Shown: positions 43,000 through 50,989 of the stretch, piece after piece
Layout of the letters: each line of letters opens with the position of its first letter
Position numbering within the stretch: position 1 is the first letter of the stretch
Assembly: GCA_049115815.1 (NCBI GenBank)
Contig: JAGDZO010000010.1
Location: forward strand, 186,001 to 250,000
Direction of reading: 5' to 3'
Length of the DNA: 64,000 nucleotides
DNA from: Marinoscillum sp049115815
Lineage (GTDB): Bacteria > Bacteroidota > Bacteroidia > Cytophagales > Cyclobacteriaceae
Translations under genes and position numbers: made by a program
The notes under the pieces: model-generated
Seen by the model: the letters and a program-made list of their open reading frames with translations, nothing else
Database searches by the model: none
Told to the model about the DNA's origin: nothing

Positions 43000-43539
43000 T
43001 TACTTAAATGGAAGTTGATCAATTACCTTTTGCAGCTTGCTTTGCTTATATCCCCCAGTGGTGGCATAGATGATCTTGCCATTTTTATCCAACAAGTAGA
43101 AATACGGAACATCCTTGTCTTGAATATTAAGTGATTCCTTGTATTCATGAAGCGTTCCTTTGTAGAAGAGCACATGTGGATGAAGGGATTTATCCACCTC
43201 TTTTTCTACTTTCTCCATTACTTTCTGGTAGGCTGGTCGTTTAGCACCAGTGAGCATGGGTACGAAATAGACATTCACATCATAGGCAAAAGAAAAAAGG
43301 CCCGGAGTAGGTTCTTTGATCAGCTGATTATAAACAGGCGTGAACCAAGTGTTTAGCTGCTTCTCGGACTTTTTCGAAAAAGCAAGTCCTACTAAGGTAT
43401 GTGTGCCCGCTACATCTTCGGGAATCGTAATTTCTCCGTGCACCAAATTTTCTCCTTCAAGCTCGGGAAATGTAGTGCCTATTTGAGCAAAAGCTGCCGT
43501 AGAAAGGATGTAAAATGTTATGACCAGAAGTTTATTCAT
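43000..43539 (-). CDS. Exported thioredoxin-fold protein without a CxxC motif
   Basis: A 179-residue protein with a signal peptide (1-18, ending AFAQ). The mature part has the order expected of a TlpA/thioredoxin-like fold: THTLVGLAFSKKSEKQLNTW (first strand and helix) and later VPYFYLLDKNGKIIYATTGGY before the last helix. No cysteine remains at the active-site position, so it cannot be a disulfide oxidoreductase. The role is unknown. First gene of the run with murI; divergent from oxyR. Confidence 0.7.
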   Translation of the reverse strand: MNKLLVITFYILSTAAFAQIGTTFPELEGENLVHGEITIPEDVAGTHTLVGLAFSKKSEKQLNTWFTPVYNQLIKEPTPGLFSFAYDVNVYFVPMLTGAKRPAYQKVMEKVEKEVDKSLHPHVLFYKGTLHEYKESLNIQDKDVPYFYLLDKNGKIIYATTGGYKQSKLQKVIDQLPFK

Positions 43540-43660
43540 AGTTTGGCTTACGTCGTGATGAATGTCTCAGTTGTAAGATATTTCAACATGGAGAATTATG
43601 CGAGAAATTTTTGAGGCTTTGTTAATTTTTATCAATTCAAAAAAGTAACAACTTTAAGTT

Positions 43661-44599
43661 ATGACTTTGAATCAATTGGAATACGCGCTGTGCCTCAAAG
43701 AAACAGGCAACTTTAAAAAAGCCGCGGATAGGATGTCTATCACTCAGCCCGGGCTAAGTGCTCAGATAAAAAAACTTGAGGAGGAGATAGGCATTAAACT
43801 ATTTAGCCGAAATAGTCATCCGATAGAGGTAACTGCTGATGGACAAAAGTTTCTCCATCGCGCACATCAAATTTTGACAGACGCTCGAAAATTGACACAT
43901 TTCTCGCAGGAGCTTACCGAAAGTTTTGAAGGTGATTTGAAAGTTGGGGTGATTCCAACACTCGCCCCGTTTTTGATTCCGTTATTTTCTGGTGAGTTGT
44001 TGGAGGACTATCCCCATTTTCAACTCGATATTCATGAATTGACCACTGATCAGGTCATATCTGGAGTGCGGGCAGGCACGTTGGATGCTGGGATCATTTC
44101 TACGCCCATCAGCACACCAGGGCTCGTTAACGAGGTGCTCTTCTTTGAAAAATTTTATGCTTATGTGTCTGACGCGCTATCCTCCAAAAAGTATTTCTCA
44201 ATGGACGATATCAACTATGATCAGTTTTGGATCCTCAATGAAGGGAATTGCTTTCGAGATCAGCTCAATGACTTTTGTGACCTGAGCAGGATCAAAGGAG
44301 ATAGACAGTTCAACTATCGCAGCAATTCCATTGATGCACTGGTAAGGATCGTAGATTCGAAGGGAGGCATGACCATCTTGCCAGAGCTTTCTCTCCTGAG
44401 CCTCAATGAAGAGCAGGAAGAACGCATTTTGCCCTTGCTCGAAGGAAAGAAGGTGCGAGAGATCAGCTTGGTCATGACCAAGCAGTTCGACAAAGAACGT
44501 TTTATTCTCAAGCTTGCAGAGTACATCAAGAAAAATGTCCCAAAACATATGCTACAGGCAGGTGATAGTGAAATCGTTGATCCTCAGATAAAAGATTAA
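43661..44599 (+). CDS. oxyR: LysR-type regulator, OxyR
   Basis: A 312-residue peroxide sensor. The N-terminal winged HTH (about 1-60) has LEYALCLKETGNFKKAADRMSITQPGLSAQIKKLEEE-type sequence (with the AAxxxxITQPGLS core). In the effector domain the peptide EGNCFRDQLNDFC contains C197 and C206, matching the spacing and RDQ context of the E. coli OxyR redox pair, so disulfide sensing is likely. No katG or ahpC lies beside it. It is followed by a weak terminator. Confidence 0.88.
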   Translation: MTLNQLEYALCLKETGNFKKAADRMSITQPGLSAQIKKLEEEIGIKLFSRNSHPIEVTADGQKFLHRAHQILTDARKLTHFSQELTESFEGDLKVGVIPTLAPFLIPLFSGELLEDYPHFQLDIHELTTDQVISGVRAGTLDAGIISTPISTPGLVNEVLFFEKFYAYVSDALSSKKYFSMDDINYDQFWILNEGNCFRDQLNDFCDLSRIKGDRQFNYRSNSIDALVRIVDSKGGMTILPELSLLSLNEEQEERILPLLEGKKVREISLVMTKQFDKERFILKLAEYIKKNVPKHMLQAGDSEIVDPQIKD

Positions 44600-44617
44600 C
44601 AGTTTGTATTAATTAAC

Positions 44618-44637
44618 AGGTTTTGGGTAACCTTTTT
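44618..44637 (+). terminator. Weak terminator after oxyR
   Basis: AGGTT and AACCT flank a six-base loop and are followed by TTTT. The five-pair stem is short, so read-through is likely. Confidence 0.4.
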
Positions 44638-44684
44638 CTCTTCATAGAGTAAAATAGGATGGTCAAAACCTCAAATAACCTAGC

Positions 44685-45137
44685 ATGTTCGGTCTGTTTT
44701 CCAAAAAGAAAAAATTCAAAGCTTCTTGTGATCTAAGTGGAAGTCCACTTGAGAAAGAATCAACCTATCTCGTATCTACTGCCCAGATCATTTCTTCTAA
44801 AAAATTCTGGGACAATAAGATGACTGAGCCAGACACCATGACATATACCGAGGCATATTTTAAGAATGCAGATCAGAATGCCACAAATATTCGTGGAATG
44901 ATTTTCAACAAATATGCAGCAGAAGATAAGATATGGGTCATTTCAGACTCTCAGATCAATCTATTTGATATAGATGAAAAAGAGTCCAAAGCTTATGCAG
45001 ATCAATGGTGGGAAAGTGAGGGTACAGAAGTACCATCCGAATTACAAGCTTCGCTTTCTGATCTTGGCGAATCTACTTTTGAGTCGCATAAGACCTACGC
45101 TATTCAGGAAGCAGGTCGCAAGATGGTGAGCTTATAG
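44685..45137 (+). CDS. Uncharacterised 150-residue protein
   Basis: A soluble acidic protein that begins MFGLFSKKKKFK, a short hydrophobic stretch then a lysine run, which could touch membrane. No known domain is evident. There is a single cysteine (residue 15), and it has a segment rich in Thr, Asp, Asn (DTMTYTEAYFKNADQNATN). It stands 85 bases after oxyR in the same direction and convergent with yebC. Confidence 0.6.
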   Translation: MFGLFSKKKKFKASCDLSGSPLEKESTYLVSTAQIISSKKFWDNKMTEPDTMTYTEAYFKNADQNATNIRGMIFNKYAAEDKIWVISDSQINLFDIDEKESKAYADQWWESEGTEVPSELQASLSDLGESTFESHKTYAIQEAGRKMVSL

Positions 45138-45144
45138 TCTGATA

Positions 45145-45855
45145 TTAGGCGATGTTGGTATAGACAGCTTGCACGTCATCATCGTCCTCTATCTTATCTA
45201 GCATCTTTTCTATCTCCTCCATTTGCTCCTCTGAAAACTCAACAGGAGTAGTTGGGATTCTTTGTAGTACGGCTTTCTTTACATCTATTTCTTTATCCTC
45301 CAGTGCCTTTGAGAGTGTTCCGAATGTGGTGTAATCGGCATAGAGATAGATGATGTCCTCATTCAATTCAATTTCTTCAAGACCCGCATCGATGAGCTCA
45401 AGTTCCAGCTCTTCTATATCCATGTCATCTGTCTTCTCAAATTCGAATACCGCTTTTCTATTAAACATAAATTCCAGTGAGCCATTCGGCACCACACCGC
45501 CACCGGCTTTGTTGAAGTAGGACTTGACATTGGCTACTGTTCTTGTGGTGTTATCAGTAGCACATTCTACAAATACCAGCACGCCGTGAGGACCTTTTCC
45601 CTCATAAGTTACTTCTAGATAATCTGCAGCATCCGACCCACTTGCCCTTTTGATGGCGTTTTCGATATTGTCTTTAGGCATGTTTTGCGCCTTGGCATTC
45701 TGGATAGCCGTACGCAATTTCGCATTCATCTCAGGCTCAGGACCACCTTCTTTTACTGCTACAGTGATGGCTTTGGCTAGCTTCGGAAATATTTTGGACA
45801 TTTTGTCCCACCTTGCCTCTTTTGCCGCTCTGCGATATTCAAATGCTCTTCCCAT
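45145..45855 (-). CDS. yebC: YebC/PmpR family protein
   Basis: A 236-residue member of the YebC/TACO1 family, which acts as transcription regulators or in translation of proline-rich stretches. It begins MGRAFEYRRAAKEARWDKMSKIFPKLAKAI and has the AQNMPKDNIENAIKRASG, YEGKGPHGVLVFVECATDN, FNKAGG and NGSLEFMF motifs. Full length. A good -7 box lies upstream. Confidence 0.93.
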   Translation of the reverse strand: MGRAFEYRRAAKEARWDKMSKIFPKLAKAITVAVKEGGPEPEMNAKLRTAIQNAKAQNMPKDNIENAIKRASGSDAADYLEVTYEGKGPHGVLVFVECATDNTTRTVANVKSYFNKAGGGVVPNGSLEFMFNRKAVFEFEKTDDMDIEELELELIDAGLEEIELNEDIIYLYADYTTFGTLSKALEDKEIDVKKAVLQRIPTTPVEFSEEQMEEIEKMLDKIEDDDDVQAVYTNIA

Positions 45856-45875
45856 AATTACTGTTGATTAGGTCG

Positions 45876-45883
45876 CAAAAATA
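45876..45883 (-). promoter_or_regulatory. -7 box of the yebC promoter
   Basis: TATTTTTG on the minus strand, followed by CGACC. No clear -33 TTTG is seen; upstream lies a T-rich stretch. Confidence 0.45.
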
Positions 45884-45912
45884 CACAGTACTAGGAGATA
45901 TGAAAAAGTATT

Positions 45913-46263
45913 TTATGAGGTTCGATCGATAGCTTCTCTGAGCTTTTGTTCGTTGATAGGCTTCTGGAGATAGGCTTTGTACGGAATCTCAAAATTGTCT
46001 TGCATAAACTCCTCGGGATAACTTGAAACCATGATGACCTGAGGTTGATACTCAAGAAATTCTAGAAATTCGGGACCCTGTAAGCCTGATATGTTGATGT
46101 CTAAAAAAATGATATCAGGTTTCTGCTTTTCAATTTGACGCACCGCATTTACCGTATCTTCATAAAGTCCTAGGATTTCAATGTTGCCAATATTACTCAG
46201 GTAAAATTTTATAATATCCTGATGGCCAGGGTCATCCTCAACTATAATGCAGGTTTTTTTCAT
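45913..46263 (-). CDS. Receiver-only response regulator
   Basis: A 116-residue CheY-like protein with no output domain. The start is ATG 46263 (MKKTCIIVEDDPGHQD); the frame extends upstream but not as a receiver. The acidic residues E9, D10, D11, the phosphoacceptor D55 (IIFLDINISG), the MVSSYPEE strand and the lysine in LQKPINEQKL are all present. No kinase is adjacent. It sits after lptD in the same direction with a 55-base gap. Confidence 0.85.
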   Translation of the reverse strand: MKKTCIIVEDDPGHQDIIKFYLSNIGNIEILGLYEDTVNAVRQIEKQKPDIIFLDINISGLQGPEFLEFLEYQPQVIMVSSYPEEFMQDNFEIPYKAYLQKPINEQKLREAIDRTS

Positions 46264-46318
46264 GGGTCCGTTTATTGATGTATGAAATTTAGACAAATTT
46301 CCGAAAACGGCTACTAGC

Positions 46319-49117
46319 TTATTGTCCAAAAAAATCTTGGAATGATCTTCTTTTTTCTAGCTTAAGATCTTGAAGGATGGCGGACTTTGGCCTGATGACA
46401 AGGCTAAATGATTGGAATCTTCCGAAAGGCACCCAGTTGAAATTCAATGACCAGCAGTGTAGGTCTCTGGTAACTCCAATTCTTGTTTGAGTGAAATCCG
46501 CATTTTTGATATCATAACCCGAATTGAAAGTAATCTGAGTTTTGTCGGTGAGCCCAAGCGTTCCGCTGAATTGTACACCGTGACTAGAGATTTGCTGTTC
46601 GGCAAGGCCATTTTTTGACCGACTAATATTATAGCCTACCCTGAGACTCCATGGCACATTGAAATCTACGTATTCCTCGGGGTTGGCTTTGATGTAGGCT
46701 TTCTCTTCTTCGGTACCAAATTCGCTATCATCAATCAAGCTGCCATCATTGGCAAATGGACTCAGATCATTTTGACCACCTAGCTGCTGATCACGATCTC
46801 TATCGGCTTGAGAGTCACTGGTTTTTTTGCCTTTGAGTGAGAAGTTAATCGCGGAGGTCAATGTTCTTAGCGTACCAAGTCCCTGACCATTATTCCAGGC
46901 GTAGCGATCCACCTTGTCTCCTGCTTCAGTACCATCGTCCACATAGAGGTAAGGGTCGAAGTTTCCACTAAGCGTTACGTTGACCTTTTGCTGGAAAAAA
47001 CTGGTACGTGCATTCCATCCAATATTTCTTAGCTTAAATGAATCCGCAGCAAAATTATAGCCGGTATTCATAGAGAGGTTATCAAAGATCTTGACCTTTT
47101 TGAATTCATTGACTGAGTCTTTCTTGTCTCTGATTTTCATTTCCAGATTATTGGTCAGGGAGAACCCCAATGTCCTGCTTTCGCTCCCGGTTGGGCTACC
47201 ATACGCGAAGTTTTGATATTTGGAGACTCGCCTAGTCGTTCCTAAGCTGTCAGTTTGTATAGTTTGATACACTCCATATTTCTCATCTCCAAAATCGGGG
47301 TTGTAGCTGAATGATAGACTTGGTGTCATAACATGTCGTATCGCCTCTATTCCTGCTATGTTTTTGAGGTAGTACATTCCGTACAACCGGGTATTCATAG
47401 ACGCTCCCGAGCTCCAGCTCCCTGCTCTGGAAAAGCCCTCTACAGTATCGACACGAACGCCATTCTCTTCAGGCACTTCGGTGTATTGTAGTTCGCGCGT
47501 GTACCACACTTCTTGGTAATTGAAGCTAGGACTTACAGTGAAGAATTTGAAAGCGTTGAAGGAGGTGGAGATAGGAATGGTGTGTCTACCTCCAATTTTA
47601 GCTCGATCATATATTTCGCTTAGATTTTGGATGTTGAATTGAAGTGTATCTTCATTAGCACTTCCCTCATTCACTACATTGAAACCATATGACGAAGTGC
47701 TCAATGGCGCATTTGAAAACTCATTTTTAGCATTGAAATTGTGACTAAAACTTATTTTGGCCAATGGTGATTTGGATGACTTCACGATTTTTTTAAATGG
47801 ATAAATTCTATTGATATTCATGGCAAAATCTGGCAATGTCATGTTATAAATTCCCGATTGGATGTTTTGTCTATGTCTGAAGTTCATGGACATATTCATA
47901 GGGAGTCTTCTGAACCTCTGATTGTAGCTAAGACTTGATTGAAATTCAGAGCTGATACTTCTGGACGGGTTGTTGATCGCCACGTTGTTGTTTTCATTAA
48001 AACTCCTAGATCCACCATTCACGCTTGCGCTAAAGCTTGAATTCCCACGTGTCTCAGGTCTATGGTTCCACCGAATCCAGAAATCATTAGTCTCTTGAGG
48101 TGCTTCGGCGGTTTCTACAATATTTTTGTTATAAGTAAAATTCAGGGCTCCATTGAACTTGTATCTAACTTTATAGTTTGATGTGGCATCAAAAGCGTAA
48201 CCTCCTTTGGAGTAGATGTCACCCGTCAATCTCAGGTCGTAGAAGTCACTAAATCCGAAGTAATAGCCACCATCCCTCAAGAAAAATCCTCTTCGAGTCT
48301 CTTCACCATATGACGGAAATATGATCCCTGATGCCTTTTCTCTTGGCTGAGGAAACATTCCGAAAGGAAACCATAGCGGCGTAGGGACTTCTCTAAATTT
48401 AAGATTGAATGGTCCAGATAGCACCTTGTTTCCAGGGATCACTTTTATTTTCTGAGACTTGATAAAGAAATGAGGGTCTGCCAAGTTGCAGGTCGTATAT
48501 TTGGCATCTTTGATGAATAGCTCGTTTTCCTCATTTTTTTTCACATCTGCTCCATGCATGATGGCACCATCTTGCTCCGTTACGACTCCTTTGATGATGG
48601 CTCTTTTGGTTTTGAAATTGTAGAGGATATTGTCCGTTTCATAGGAATCTCCTCTGTCAGAAAAAATAGGTTTTCCTCTTTTCCTGCCTAGGGAATCCAA
48701 GGTGTACTCTGATTTAATTTGGCGCTCGTTCCAGTCTATGGAAGTTTGGTTTGACTTGAGTGTAATAGATCCATAGTCAATATGTGTATCGCCATACATG
48801 AATAGCCGCCTATTACCAATCTCAAATACCATAGAATCTCGAGCATGGTAATTGATAGTGGTCTCTATATCATTACGCTTGTTCTTAGGTTTATTGGCAA
48901 CAGAATCCGGCGGAGTGGGTGAATCGAGGCTGTCCAGTGTTACTATACCATTCTTTGTAGAATCTTGGCCTAGAATTTGATCTGTGGCAGTAATGTTAAA
49001 TTCAGGTGAGGCTTTGATATCATTGAAAACTTCAGAATCAGTGGAGGTAGTATCCGTCTGGGCTTTCGCTGCGAATATTGCCGCGAAAAAAATAGATACT
49101 ACAATGATCCTCCTCAA
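46319..49117 (-). CDS. lptD: LptD-like LPS assembly outer-membrane protein
   Basis: A 932-residue outer-membrane protein with a signal peptide (1-19). An OstA-like periplasmic beta-jellyroll follows (about 95-220: MFMYGDTHIDYGSITLKSNQTSI-type repeats), and then a long C-terminal barrel of aromatic-rich beta strands to the end. It has the family's PLWFPFGMFP and SGIIFPSYG segments at the start of the barrel. Only one cysteine (in YTTCNLADPHF) is seen in this region, unlike the four of E. coli LptD. It is divergent from the amidase gene. Confidence 0.85.
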   Translation of the reverse strand: MRRIIVVSIFFAAIFAAKAQTDTTSTDSEVFNDIKASPEFNITATDQILGQDSTKNGIVTLDSLDSPTPPDSVANKPKNKRNDIETTINYHARDSMVFEIGNRRLFMYGDTHIDYGSITLKSNQTSIDWNERQIKSEYTLDSLGRKRGKPIFSDRGDSYETDNILYNFKTKRAIIKGVVTEQDGAIMHGADVKKNEENELFIKDAKYTTCNLADPHFFIKSQKIKVIPGNKVLSGPFNLKFREVPTPLWFPFGMFPQPREKASGIIFPSYGEETRRGFFLRDGGYYFGFSDFYDLRLTGDIYSKGGYAFDATSNYKVRYKFNGALNFTYNKNIVETAEAPQETNDFWIRWNHRPETRGNSSFSASVNGGSRSFNENNNVAINNPSRSISSEFQSSLSYNQRFRRLPMNMSMNFRHRQNIQSGIYNMTLPDFAMNINRIYPFKKIVKSSKSPLAKISFSHNFNAKNEFSNAPLSTSSYGFNVVNEGSANEDTLQFNIQNLSEIYDRAKIGGRHTIPISTSFNAFKFFTVSPSFNYQEVWYTRELQYTEVPEENGVRVDTVEGFSRAGSWSSGASMNTRLYGMYYLKNIAGIEAIRHVMTPSLSFSYNPDFGDEKYGVYQTIQTDSLGTTRRVSKYQNFAYGSPTGSESRTLGFSLTNNLEMKIRDKKDSVNEFKKVKIFDNLSMNTGYNFAADSFKLRNIGWNARTSFFQQKVNVTLSGNFDPYLYVDDGTEAGDKVDRYAWNNGQGLGTLRTLTSAINFSLKGKKTSDSQADRDRDQQLGGQNDLSPFANDGSLIDDSEFGTEEEKAYIKANPEEYVDFNVPWSLRVGYNISRSKNGLAEQQISSHGVQFSGTLGLTDKTQITFNSGYDIKNADFTQTRIGVTRDLHCWSLNFNWVPFGRFQSFSLVIRPKSAILQDLKLEKRRSFQDFFGQ

Positions 49118-49197
49118 GCCTTCAGGATTTTATTAACTGATGAAAAATTTACAATTTTGCGTAAAATTATGGCATTTTACTATATAACCGAGTAGCT

Positions 49198-49977
49198 GTG
49201 AGAAATATTGCAATCCCTTTTAGCATTTCGATCTTACTCCTATTTGGAGCTTTTAATTACGTAGGAGTTACGGACTACAAAGTTCGAAAAATAGTGATTG
49301 ACCCTGGGCATGGAGGTAAAGACCCTGGCACCAGCGGATCATATTCTAAGGAAAAAGATATTGCCCTGAAAGTATCGCTCGAACTAGAGCGAATTATTAA
49401 AGAAAACCTACCAGATGTGGAGGTATTGCTCACCCGAAAAACGGATAGTTTTCCACACCTGAGGGACAGGGCCCAGATCGCCAATAAGCGCAATGCAGAT
49501 TTGTTTATTTCCATTCATGCCAACTGGGTAGCCAATCCTAGTGTCTATGGAACCGAGACGTACGTGATGGCTGTTCAGAATGCCGGTAAAAACTTCGAAG
49601 TTGGTAAGCGAGAAAATTCGGTGATATTGCTTGAGGATGATTATGAGAAAAATTATGATTTCGATCCAGACTCTCCCGAATCATTCATTTTGTTTTCATT
49701 GACACAGACAGCTTTTCAGGAGCGTAGCTTGTTGTTAGCCAACAAAGTAGAAGAGCAAATGAAAGGCCGTGTAGGCCGCAGGAGCAGAGGAGTGAAGCAG
49801 TCAGATTTATATCTTATGTGGAGCACGGCTATGCCAAGTGTATTGGTGGAAGTAGGTTATCTTAGCAATCCTAAAGAGGAGCGGGATTTGAACGATCCAC
49901 TCAATCAGGTGTATATCGCATCAGGTATTTACAGAGCCTTTCGTGATTACAAGAAGGAAATCGAGTCCATGAATTAA
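49198..49977 (+). CDS. N-acetylmuramoyl-L-alanine amidase, AmiC-like
   Basis: Zinc amidase (Amidase_3) that cleaves stem peptides from glycan. The start is GTG 49198. It has an N-terminal signal segment (residues 3-20), then VIDPGHGGKDPG with the first zinc histidine, an E in the KDIALKVSLELER helix, LFISIHANWV with a further zinc histidine, and VLVEVGYLSN with the catalytic glutamate. 259 residues. No AMIN domain is present. It leads into an MCE gene 17 bases later. Confidence 0.92.
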   Translation: MRNIAIPFSISILLLFGAFNYVGVTDYKVRKIVIDPGHGGKDPGTSGSYSKEKDIALKVSLELERIIKENLPDVEVLLTRKTDSFPHLRDRAQIANKRNADLFISIHANWVANPSVYGTETYVMAVQNAGKNFEVGKRENSVILLEDDYEKNYDFDPDSPESFILFSLTQTAFQERSLLLANKVEEQMKGRVGRRSRGVKQSDLYLMWSTAMPSVLVEVGYLSNPKEERDLNDPLNQVYIASGIYRAFRDYKKEIESMN

Positions 49978-49994
49978 AAAATTACGACCGAGAA

Positions 49995-50933
49995 ATGTCA
50001 AAAGAATTTAAAGTTGGGTTGATTGCGTTAGTAGCAGGTGGGCTATTGTATTATGGATTTAATTTCCTGAAAGGGAATGATTTCTTTTCTCCTACCAACA
50101 AGTACTATGCGATTTATGAAAACGTAGATGGGCTCAATAAGTCAAATCCTGTCATTATCAATGGCCTGACCGTAGGTCGCGTGAGCAGGATCAAATTGAT
50201 GCAGAGTGTGAGCAATCAGATTTTGGTTGAGTTGGACATTGATGAGAATATCACTTTGGGAGATTCTACAGTTGCTTCTCTTGCAAACACAGATTTTTTG
50301 GGTAGTAAAGGGATCATTCTCACGGTCAATTCTCTCAAAAGACCTTTAGCACCTGGGGACACTTTGATTTCTTATGTCGATTTAGGATTGGAGGAATTGC
50401 TGGCCAGCGCAGAACCGATATCTTCAGGTTTGAATACGACCATCACACGAATCAATGAAATATTGATAGGCCTCAAAGGAAGTGGAGAAGCGATCAACGA
50501 AACAATTCATCAAGTACAAGCTACTACGGTGAGCGTGAATGAAATTATTGCTCAAAATCAAGCGGAATTGGCCAATATCATGATGAATACCAACTCGCTG
50601 ATAGTCAATATGAACAGAAAGCTTGATCAGATTGATCCAATCATGAGCAAAACAGCTGGAGTGTTAGATTCTTTGCAGAACCTTCAGATCAACGAAACAT
50701 TAGCTTCGATAAGATCAGTAGTGGATAATCTCAATGAGACTGTTTCATTATTGGCAGATGAGAACGGGACGCTGGGTAAACTTGCCTCTAACGACTCCCT
50801 TTACAATAACCTCAATCAAACATTACTTGATATTGATAAGTTGGTATTACACATCGATCAATATCCTAAGCACTTTTTTGCCCCTTTAGGCAAAAGCCAC
50901 AAAAAGGTGATGAGTGATCTCGGAAAGGATTAA
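49995..50933 (+). CDS. mlaD: MlaD-family MCE domain protein
   Basis: A 312-residue protein with one N-terminal membrane segment (about 7-24) and an MCE domain (about 35-115: NVDGLNKSNPVIINGLTVGRV and ITLGDSTVASLANTDFLGSKGI-type core). The rest is a long helix that may form a channel, with many Asn and Ile residues and no second domain. MlaD hexamers take part in phospholipid transport between membranes. No mlaE or mlaF lies beside it. The stop codon is in the loop of a perfect eight-pair hairpin. Confidence 0.9.
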   Translation: MSKEFKVGLIALVAGGLLYYGFNFLKGNDFFSPTNKYYAIYENVDGLNKSNPVIINGLTVGRVSRIKLMQSVSNQILVELDIDENITLGDSTVASLANTDFLGSKGIILTVNSLKRPLAPGDTLISYVDLGLEELLASAEPISSGLNTTITRINEILIGLKGSGEAINETIHQVQATTVSVNEIIAQNQAELANIMMNTNSLIVNMNRKLDQIDPIMSKTAGVLDSLQNLQINETLASIRSVVDNLNETVSLLADENGTLGKLASNDSLYNNLNQTLLDIDKLVLHIDQYPKHFFAPLGKSHKKVMSDLGKD

Positions 50934-50941
50934 CCTTTCCG
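50921..50941 (+). terminator. Hairpin containing the mlaD stop codon
   Basis: CGGAAAGG (50921-50928) and CCTTTCCG (50934-50941) are perfect arms, and the loop ATTAA carries the stop TAA. No T-tract follows, so it may be a roadblock or RNA-stability element rather than a terminator. Confidence 0.5.
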
Positions 50942-50989
50942 TTCCATAAATATAGGTTTAAATTGAATTACACCCCTAGTTCCAACACA

